From Thomasclavelia spiroformis (GTDB lineage: Bacteria; Bacillota_I; Bacilli_A; Erysipelotrichales; Coprobacillaceae), in contig JAGZCC010000024.1 of NCBI GenBank assembly GCA_018369555.1, positions 1 through 30,046 of the forward strand: DNA of 30,046 bases. The letters are read 5' to 3'. The notes under the pieces were generated by a model. The model did not search any database, was not told where the DNA came from, and worked only from the letters and a program-made list of their open reading frames with translations. Of this stretch, positions 24,731 through 30,046 are shown piece after piece. The number at the start of each line of letters is the position of its first letter. The stretch's first letter is position 1. The translations under genes and the position numbers were made by a program.

Positions 24731-25009
24731 TTATTTTCTCCTTTCTTCAATTCTTGCATCAATAATTTGACTTGCAATTTTTTTCTCTTTTCTCTTTTTA
24801 TTCAAAATCAAGCTAATAATAATTAAAATCGCAAATATAATCAATACTGTAATAATTGAATCAACTAATTCAAATTGGTATGCAGTTGCTACAATCAAAC
24901 ATAAATTAATTATATTAAAAGTACCAGATAATTTATATTTACTATTAACCATAAAATTAAGTGCTAAAGCATTACAAACAAACATTGCAATAACCAATCC
25001 TACTTCCAT
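24731..25009 (-). CDS. Small membrane protein, function unknown
   Basis: A 92-residue protein with three hydrophobic segments (about 3-20, 30-45 and 48-68, the last VDSIITVLIIFAILIIISLIL) and a strongly basic cytoplasmic tail (NKKRKEKKIAS ... EERRK). GGAGG lies 7 nt before the ATG. It sits between rlmH and the cyclophilin gene in one operon. I do not recognise a family. Confidence 0.75.
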   Translation of the reverse strand: MEVGLVIAMFVCNALALNFMVNSKYKLSGTFNIINLCLIVATAYQFELVDSIITVLIIFAILIIISLILNKKRKEKKIASQIIDARIEERRK

Positions 25010-25020
25010 GATTAGCCTCC

Positions 25021-25500
25021 TTATTTATGATAATTTTCATTTTTCATAATCTTAAATGCTCGATATATCTGTTCTACTAAAACCAACCTCATTAACTGAT
25101 GAGGAAGAGTCATCTTTGAAAAACTCAATCGATAATTTGCACGTTCTAATATCTCTGAACCATGGCCTAAAGAACCGCCAATAACAAAATCAATAGTACT
25201 TTTACCTTTTATCATACAACTTTCCATTTGTTTTGATAATTCAATTGAATCAATTTCGTTACCCGCAACATCCAATAAAATAACATAGTCATCTTGCTTT
25301 ATCTTATCAAGTATCTTTCTTCCCTCTTTATTTTTTATAATAATTTCATTAGCAAACGAGCAATTATCAGGAATACTTTCATCTGCTACCTCATACATCT
25401 CAACCTTACAATACCCCTTTAATCTCTTTATATATTCATTTACCCCAGCAACTAGATACTTTTCTTTTAATTTACCTACACATATTATTTTAACCTTCAT
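25021..25500 (-). CDS. rlmH: 23S rRNA (pseudouridine1915-N3)-methyltransferase RlmH
   Basis: A 159-residue SPOUT methyltransferase, exactly the usual RlmH length. It methylates the pseudouridine at position 1915 in helix 69 of 23S rRNA on the 70S ribosome. The trefoil-knot SAM-binding features are visible: LLDVAGNEIDS, DFVIGGSLGHGSEIL (about 99-113) and the C-terminal LSFSKMTLPHQLMRLVLVEQ with YRAFKI. ATG 25498-25500 (MKVKIICVGKLK) has GGAGG upstream and overlaps the walJ stop by 11 bp; upstream ATGs in frame lie inside walJ and add an unconserved tail. Confidence 0.95.
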   Translation of the reverse strand: MKVKIICVGKLKEKYLVAGVNEYIKRLKGYCKVEMYEVADESIPDNCSFANEIIIKNKEGRKILDKIKQDDYVILLDVAGNEIDSIELSKQMESCMIKGKSTIDFVIGGSLGHGSEILERANYRLSFSKMTLPHQLMRLVLVEQIYRAFKIMKNENYHK

Positions 25501-26239
25501 AATCTCCTCCACTAACAACATTAACCTGACTTGCAACTTTAATACTGTTAAAATTAAGGTTATATTCATCAAAAATTTTCATATAGGTTGTTAATGCAAC
25601 TTGTTCACTATTAGCCTCTTCACTTAAATGCGCTAAAACAATTTCTTTAGTTTTATCCCCAATTAATTCTGCCATTAATCTAGCACTATAAACATTATCC
25701 AGATGTCCTACATCCCCTTGAATTCTTTGCTTTAAAAAATAAGGTCGATTTGTTTTCATTAACATTTCCACATCATGATTACTTTCGATAATATAATAAT
25801 CTAAATTATTAATATATCGTCTATTTTTTTGCGAAACATAACCTGTATCAGTCATATATAAAATACATTCCTTTTTTCCTTTTATAACATATGCTAGCGG
25901 ACTCGTAGCATCATGAGAAATACTTAAAGGAATAATTTCAAAATGTGCTAAATTATATGATTTATACGGTGTTAATTCATGAGTGGTATCAATATCTTTT
26001 ATACAACCTTTACCACAATAACATATCTTATTATCAAATATATTTATATTTTTATTGTGATCATAATGATCATGTGTTAAAAGTACATAATTAATATTAT
26101 TTTCATTAAAACCTAAGTTACTTAATTTATATAATAACTGTTTTCTACTAATTCCACAATCAATTAATATTCCAATTCCCTCATCAAAAATAAAAGTACT
26201 ATTTCCTTTAGAACCACTTGCTAAAACATGAAATTGCAT
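25490..26239 (-). CDS. walJ: Metallo-beta-lactamase fold hydrolase, WalJ/YycJ family
   Basis: A 249-residue MBL-fold protein of the YycJ branch. It opens with FHVLASGSKGNSTFI, typical of this family, followed by the metal motif LLTHDHYDHNKNI (about 53-65), the second histidine region in LSISHDATSPLAYV, YMTDTGYVS and the late IVLAHLSEEANS (about 202-213). YycJ/WalJ proteins are probable nucleases connected with the WalRK cell-wall/replication locus. No walR/walK genes are in this window, but the adjacency walJ-rlmH is common in Bacillota. AAGGAAGTGAG precedes the ATG. It is the first gene of the five-gene operon. Confidence 0.9.
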   Translation of the reverse strand: MQFHVLASGSKGNSTFIFDEGIGILIDCGISRKQLLYKLSNLGFNENNINYVLLTHDHYDHNKNINIFDNKICYCGKGCIKDIDTTHELTPYKSYNLAHFEIIPLSISHDATSPLAYVIKGKKECILYMTDTGYVSQKNRRYINNLDYYIIESNHDVEMLMKTNRPYFLKQRIQGDVGHLDNVYSARLMAELIGDKTKEIVLAHLSEEANSEQVALTTYMKIFDEYNLNFNSIKVASQVNVVSGGDYEG

Positions 26240-26265
26240 CTACTCACTTCCTTTTTCGTAAATGT

Positions 26266-26271
26266 ATTATA
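26266..26271 (-). promoter_or_regulatory. -10 box of the walJ operon
   Basis: Perfect TATAAT on the minus strand 27 nt before the walJ ATG. The -35 side is poor (TGTAAA at a 17-bp distance), so strength is uncertain. Confidence 0.5.
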
Positions 26272-26325
26272 ACATAAATATTATTTGTTTACAGTTAATG
26301 AATAATTTTTTTTAATAAATCAAAA

Positions 26326-26343
26326 AAGGGGACTAAGCCCCTT
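26326..26343 (-). terminator. Terminator of rpmE
   Basis: A 6-bp GC-rich stem (26326-26331 with 26338-26343) followed by six U on the minus strand, 9 nt after the rpmE stop codon. Confidence 0.85.
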
Positions 26344-26352
26344 AATTTTAAA

Positions 26353-26556
26353 TTATTTAAATCCATATTTTTTATTGAACTTATCAACACGTCCATCTGC
26401 ACTAGCAAATCTTTGTTTTCCAGTGTAAAAAGGATGACAATTTGAACAAGTATCAACACGTACTTCATCTAAAACTGAACCACTTTCAAATTCATTTCCA
26501 CAAGAAGTACAAACTACTTTTACTTTTTTGTAATTTGGATGAATTCCTTTTTTCAT
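26353..26556 (-). CDS. rpmE: 50S ribosomal protein bL31, zinc-binding form
   Basis: A 67-residue ribosomal protein. MKKGIHPNYKKVKVVCTSCGNEF gives the first CxxC pair, and VDTCSNCHPFYTGKQRF the second, so this is the zinc-containing (C+) form rather than the zinc-free paralogue made under zinc starvation. The ATG at 26554-26556 follows GGAAGGAGATATAAAA. An in-frame upstream extension would add 22 unconserved residues and cover the -10 box, so I reject it. Confidence 0.97.
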   Translation of the reverse strand: MKKGIHPNYKKVKVVCTSCGNEFESGSVLDEVRVDTCSNCHPFYTGKQRFASADGRVDKFNKKYGFK

Positions 26557-26612
26557 TTTTATATCTCCTTCCGCCTTATAGTCGTCTTTACTACAAAGTA
26601 AGTCTCTTATGT

Positions 26613-26641
26613 ATAATAACATTAATATTTTGTTTTTTCAA
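26613..26641 (-). promoter_or_regulatory. Promoter of rpmE
   Basis: Minus strand: -35 TTGAAA (26636-26641), 17-bp spacer, -10 TATTAT (26613-26618). The leader of about 50 nt has a short TTACT/AGTAA hairpin; it could be an L31-type ribosomal-protein leader, but I cannot confirm that structure. Confidence 0.7.
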
Positions 26642-26652
26642 GTGAATTTTAA

Positions 26653-26669
26653 ATTTTATTCTATAAAAT
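26653..26669 (-). terminator. Weak AT-only hairpin after the antiterminator gene
   Basis: 7-bp arms ATTTTAT/ATAAAAT with a 3-nt loop, 24 nt after the stop codon of the BglG-type gene; no GC pairs, so efficiency is doubtful. Confidence 0.35.
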
Positions 26670-26692
26670 AAAAATACATTATTTATATCTGC

Positions 26693-27523
26693 CTATTCCA
26701 ATTCTAATGATAGAATACGCTCTAAATGCAAAGCTAAATATCCTATTTCTGTTTCTGGAATTTCTTTATCTAGTACTTTTGCTAACTGCTGACACATCTT
26801 TGTTGCTTGATTATATGCAAATGGAAATTTAGTTTTTGTAAACTCACTAATATCCATTTGTAATTTTTCTTTTGTATCTAATCTTAGTAATAAATATTTA
26901 AGATGATTCATTAAACGAGTATAAGAAATTGAATTTTCATCAATAGTAATTCTTAAATCTTTTCTCAGCTGATCAATATTTTCACGAATAACTTCCATTA
27001 CTTGAATTGATTCAGTTGTTTTACTTGTACTTATTGCTGAGTGAACATGTAATGTAATATATCCAACTTCATTATCAGGAATTTTATATTGTGTATATTC
27101 TTCAATAATCTCTCGTCCTTTTAAAGCTATTTTGTATTCCTCTGGAAAAAGTAATTCTATATCTTTAGTAAAAGGATTATTTATTTCCATGTTACTTTCT
27201 AATCTAGAAATTGCAAATTCAATATGGTCAACTAGCGGTATTAATATTTTTTCATCAACATGATCAAATTGTATTTTAGCCAAACGAATAATTTCCGAAG
27301 CTATTTCAATAAAGATAGGATTAATACTAACTATATCTTTTTCAATATTTCTTTTTCCTCTTTCCTTTTCTACTAGTGCATATTCTTGGCATTGATCATT
27401 CGGTTGAAATAATTCCCCTGCTTTCTTTTTAAATCCTATTCCTTTACCCAAAAAAATAACTTCTTGATTATCTTTTGAAGCTAAAAGCGTATTGTTATTC
27501 AAAACCTTTACAATTTCATACAT
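26693..27523 (-). CDS. BglG/LicT/GlcT-type transcriptional antiterminator (PRD protein)
   Basis: A 276-residue RNA-binding regulator of PTS genes. Residues about 1-55 form the CAT RNA-binding domain (MYEIVKVLNNNTLLA, EVIFLGKGIGFKKKAGE). PRD1 (about 65-165) has its regulatory histidines in LVDHIEFAISR and GYITLHVHSAI; PRD2 (about 172-276) has them in LMNHLKYLLLRL and IGYLALHLERIL. All four PRD histidines are therefore present. In this family phosphorylation by HPr or EIIB sets activity. ATG 27521-27523 follows GGAGG by 9 nt and overlaps the PTS stop by 8 bp (ATGTATGA), so the two are coupled. The likely target is the PTS transcript, but I found no matching RNA element in its leader. Confidence 0.93.
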   Translation of the reverse strand: MYEIVKVLNNNTLLASKDNQEVIFLGKGIGFKKKAGELFQPNDQCQEYALVEKERGKRNIEKDIVSINPIFIEIASEIIRLAKIQFDHVDEKILIPLVDHIEFAISRLESNMEINNPFTKDIELLFPEEYKIALKGREIIEEYTQYKIPDNEVGYITLHVHSAISTSKTTESIQVMEVIRENIDQLRKDLRITIDENSISYTRLMNHLKYLLLRLDTKEKLQMDISEFTKTKFPFAYNQATKMCQQLAKVLDKEIPETEIGYLALHLERILSLELE

Positions 27524-29612
27524 TGTCAACGTCCTCCTTTTTAATAAATCCAATCAATTCACCTTGCTCTTTATACCCATATAATTTCACAAATTCCACA
27601 TTCTTTGGTGCGTTTATAACAATAATCATAATTTCCTCACTTACAGCATTAGCTTTAATATAATCAAGATCAACTTTCCACAAGATATCTCCTGGCATAA
27701 CATCCTGATTATTTTCAACAAAAAGTTCAAATCCCTTTCCATTTAAAGCAACTGTATTAATCCCAAAATGAATCAATAATTCTAGATTATTTTCAAGTGT
27801 AATTCCTATCGCATGTTTTGTTGGAAAAATCATGGTTATTTTACCCTTACATGGAGATTTAATAATATTATCTTCAGGTAATATTATTAATCCATCACCC
27901 AATAATTTTTGAGCCACCATTTCATCCTTCGAACTGCTTAATTCCTTAATTTCGCCCTTAACAATATTATTAAGCTCATAAATATTATTATCAATTATTT
28001 CATCTTCAATTTCATCAAGATTATTTTCTAAATATTCTTCTAATTTAGCTTTAATAATTGAAGCACGTGGTCCATAAATAACTTGAATAACTTCTCCACT
28101 ACAAACAACACCAGCAGCACCTGATTGTTTCAATAAGCCCTCATCAATTTTATTCATATTTATAATTGTTGCCCGTAATCTCGTTACACAACAGTCAAGT
28201 TCTTTAAAATTATTTCGTCCACCTAATCCCTTAATTACATAAGCTGATTGTAAATCAACTGTAGTATTTTCATCTTTAGGTTTCTCTGTATTCTTAAAAA
28301 CATTAATTTCTTTATAATCATCTCGTCCAAGTGTTTTAAGATCATATTTTATAATTAAATATTTAAATATTATATAATACAATAAAAAATAAACAATACC
28401 TACAGGAATAATCATCATCCAATTAGTTTTACTTTGTCCTTGCAAAACGCCAAACATAATAAAATCAATCAAGCCACCAGAAAACGTTAAACCTACCGTA
28501 ATATTCAATATATGTGCAATCATATAAGCACTACCTGCTAATAAAACCTGAACTCCAAATAAGATAGGAGCAACAAATATAAATGAAAATTCAATTGGTT
28601 CTGTAATACCAGTAAACATACTAGTCAATGCTGCAGTTAAAAGTAAACCACCACATGCTTTTTTATTTTTTGAATTTGCACATTGATACATGGCCAACGC
28701 TGCTCCTGGCAAACCAAAAATCATAAAAATAAATTCACCCGTAAAATACCTTGTTGCCTCTACACTATAATGTATCAAATTAGGGTCTGTCATCTGAGCA
28801 AAAAATATATTTTGTGCCCCATTTACTAATGTTCCATCAACAACCATACTGCCACCAACTGCAGTTTGCCAAAATGGTAAATAAAATAAATGATGGAGCC
28901 CAAAAGGTACCAAACATCTTTTAATAACACCAAAGATAAATGTTCCAATATATCCAGTTCCCATAATAAAATGCCCTAGTGAATATATACTATTTTGAAT
29001 AATCGGCCAGATATAAAACATCACTATACCAACTACAATAAAAACCAACGTAGAAATAATTGGTACAAAACGTGTTCCACCAAAAAAAGAAAAAACATTA
29101 GGAAATTCAATTTTATAATAACGATTATGTAAAAAAGAAACCCCTAAACCAACTAAAATTCCTCCAAACGCTCCCATTTCTAATGTTTGAATACCACACA
29201 TCGATGTGATTGTCCCTTGAATAACATCATTTGCTATCGCTCCATCGGACAATATTTGACCATCAAGCATCAACATGGTGTTTATTGTTGTATGCATAAC
29301 AAAAAAAGCTATAACTGCTGATAAAACCGCTACCCCTTTTTCTTTTTTTGCCATTCCCAAAGAAATCCCAGCTGCAAAAATTAACGGTAAATCAGCAAAT
29401 ATTGCACTTGCAACATTTTTTAAAATTAGCATAAAAGAATAAATCAGTGTTCCTTCTCCCAAAACTGATTCAAGCTGATATGCAGAAATCATTGATTGAT
29501 TTGTCAACGCCATTGCAACGCCTTGTAATAACCCTGCAATTGGCAATATCGCAATCGGTAACATAAAACTTTTACCAATCCGTTGCATTATATTCAATAC
29601 TTTATTTTTCAT
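27516..29612 (-). CDS. PTS transporter EIICBA, glucose/alpha-glucoside family
   Basis: A 698-residue fused PTS permease that imports and phosphorylates a sugar. EIIC occupies about 1-420 with many membrane segments and the motifs RCLVPFGLHHLFYLPFWQT and TGITEPIEFSFIF. EIIB (about 445-520) has the phospho-cysteine in LDCCVTRLRATI (near 474). EIIA (about 560-690) has the active histidine in ELLIHFGINTVALNGKGFE (near 616). The domain order C-B-A is that of PtsG. The EIIC sequence has features that I associate with the glucose and maltose/alpha-glucoside branch, so the sugar is unresolved. No sugar hydrolase is adjacent. ATG 29610-29612 follows GGAGGT at 5 nt; an ATG four codons earlier overlaps that site. 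Confidence 0.93.
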   Translation of the reverse strand: MKNKVLNIMQRIGKSFMLPIAILPIAGLLQGVAMALTNQSMISAYQLESVLGEGTLIYSFMLILKNVASAIFADLPLIFAAGISLGMAKKEKGVAVLSAVIAFFVMHTTINTMLMLDGQILSDGAIANDVIQGTITSMCGIQTLEMGAFGGILVGLGVSFLHNRYYKIEFPNVFSFFGGTRFVPIISTLVFIVVGIVMFYIWPIIQNSIYSLGHFIMGTGYIGTFIFGVIKRCLVPFGLHHLFYLPFWQTAVGGSMVVDGTLVNGAQNIFFAQMTDPNLIHYSVEATRYFTGEFIFMIFGLPGAALAMYQCANSKNKKACGGLLLTAALTSMFTGITEPIEFSFIFVAPILFGVQVLLAGSAYMIAHILNITVGLTFSGGLIDFIMFGVLQGQSKTNWMMIIPVGIVYFLLYYIIFKYLIIKYDLKTLGRDDYKEINVFKNTEKPKDENTTVDLQSAYVIKGLGGRNNFKELDCCVTRLRATIINMNKIDEGLLKQSGAAGVVCSGEVIQVIYGPRASIIKAKLEEYLENNLDEIEDEIIDNNIYELNNIVKGEIKELSSSKDEMVAQKLLGDGLIILPEDNIIKSPCKGKITMIFPTKHAIGITLENNLELLIHFGINTVALNGKGFELFVENNQDVMPGDILWKVDLDYIKANAVSEEIMIIVINAPKNVEFVKLYGYKEQGELIGFIKKEDVDNV

Positions 29613-29658
29613 TCTTACCTCCATATCATAAAATTAAATCCCATATTTAAATATAATT

Positions 29659-29679
29659 TTACGATACGCAATATCGTAA
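29659..29679. promoter_or_regulatory. Inverted repeat in the PTS leader
   Basis: Perfect 8-bp arms TTACGATA/TATCGTAA with a 5-nt spacer, between the predicted PTS promoter and its start codon. It could be an operator or an RNA hairpin; it does not match the known RAT consensus and is not followed by a clear terminator. Confidence 0.5.
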
Positions 29680-29717
29680 TAATGTTTTTAATACCAATTA
29701 TATATCCCATTATTAAT

Positions 29718-29723
29718 ATTATA
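29718..29723 (-). promoter_or_regulatory. -10 box of the PTS operon
   Basis: Perfect TATAAT on the minus strand (preceded by TAG); the -35 region is AT-only. A start near 29711 gives a leader of about 99 nt. Confidence 0.45.
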
Positions 29724-29777
29724 CTAAAAAATTAAAAAAATAAATTTTAATTTAAAAAAAATAAACATTTTTACTAA

Positions 29778-29813
29778 AAAAATATCCCCCATTCATTATA
29801 AAAGGATATTTTT
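29778..29813 (-). terminator. Terminator after the edge gene
   Basis: 10-bp arms (29778-29787 with 29804-29813) with a 16-nt loop, followed by U-rich sequence on the minus strand; 21 nt beyond the stop codon of the gene at 29835. The A/U-rich flanks mean it could also work in the other direction. Confidence 0.75.
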
Positions 29814-29834
29814 AAAATATTCATATTATTTCTT

Positions 29835-30046
29835 TTAAGATTTAATTCTAAACAGCCTTTTCAATCCTCTTGCTATTACCTGAAAAAAACTTAGCGATTT
29901 CACTAGCCTGTTTGATTCTATATACTTGTTTACTGCTCTTAATGTCGCTTTATTGTTTCTTGTCGAAAAAGTAAATCTCCCATTTTGTTTGGTCACTATT
30001 GCAAAGCGGGGTATCCATTTCCCCTTGAAATTTACCGATGCCATTA
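29835..30046 (-). CDS. Unrecognised basic protein, C-terminal part or short gene at window edge
   Basis: An open frame of 69 codons from an ATG at 30042-30044, still open to the window end, so it may be the C-terminus of a larger protein. It is rich in Lys and Arg (KGKWIPRFAIVTKQNGRF, then STRNNKATLRAVNKYIESN) and ends VIARGLKRLFRIKS. No membrane segment, no motif I know. A good terminator follows, which supports a real transcribed gene. No ribosome binding site can be judged because the upstream sequence is missing. I assign no function. Confidence 0.45.
   Translation of the reverse strand, partial: MASVNFKGKWIPRFAIVTKQNGRFTFSTRNNKATLRAVNKYIESNRLVKSLSFFQVIARGLKRLFRIKS

Noticed and set aside
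29625..29720. A classical RAT (ribonucleic antiterminator) in the PTS leader
   Set aside because: The only inverted repeat (TTACGATA/TATCGTAA) lacks the conserved RAT bases and is not overlapped by a terminator, so I list it only as an unspecified repeat.
1..30046. CRISPR arrays, tRNA, rRNA or complete insertion sequences
   Set aside because: No regular direct repeats with spacers, no cloverleaf or rRNA-like stretch, and no transposase gene were seen on reading through the window.

Overview
The window is AT-rich DNA with compact, mostly minus-strand operons, strong AGGAGG-type ribosome binding sites and clear sigma-A-like promoters. A type III glutamine synthetase, a tandem glycine riboswitch, PTS genes and class A PBP point to a low-GC Bacillota. 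The gene set would suit an anaerobic gut lineage such as Erysipelotrichales, but that placement is inference.

Layout. 1-1818 (+): 3' part of a class A penicillin-binding protein, convergent with an HD-domain phosphohydrolase (1820-3046, -). 3144-6751 (-): operon aconitase, NAD-type isocitrate dehydrogenase, GntR/FCD regulator. 6928-13473 (-): oligopeptide ABC transporter oppA-B-C-D-F followed by an M42 aminopeptidase. 13864-15723 (+): ABC-F ATPase. 15726-16156 (-): two small genes, one with a possible ASCH/DUF3850-like fold and one membrane peptide. 16157-17511: gene-poor, holding only a 59-residue membrane protein (16978-17157, +). 17512-18885 (-): Na+/alanine/glycine symporter under a tandem glycine riboswitch. 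19214-19636 (+): VanZ-like protein. 19626-20385 (-): orphan phage-type holin and a partner. 20473-22551 (-): glutamine synthetase III. 22718-23884 (-): GyrI-like protein and YfcE phosphodiesterase. 23983-26239 (-): WalJ, RlmH, a small membrane protein, cyclophilin and a glutaredoxin-like protein. 26353-26556 (-): ribosomal protein bL31. 26693-29612 (-): PTS glucose-family EIICBA and a BglG-type antiterminator. 29835-30046 (-): an unrecognised fragment at the edge.

How the genes fit together. Much of the window handles amino-group nitrogen: peptide import and hydrolysis, alanine/glycine import, 2-oxoglutarate synthesis from citrate, and ammonia assimilation into glutamine. Three of these promoters (acn-icd-gntR, opp, symporter) carry TTGTAT/ATACAA-type palindromes placed on the core promoter. 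My main hypothesis is that the GntR/FCD protein at 3144-3827 links them as a small local regulon, with the glycine riboswitch as a second control on the symporter.

The window also shows a compact style of gene ending: at six places the stop codon lies inside a transcription-terminator hairpin, and in three of them two convergent genes share one hairpin. I see no CRISPR array, tRNA, rRNA or intact insertion sequence.
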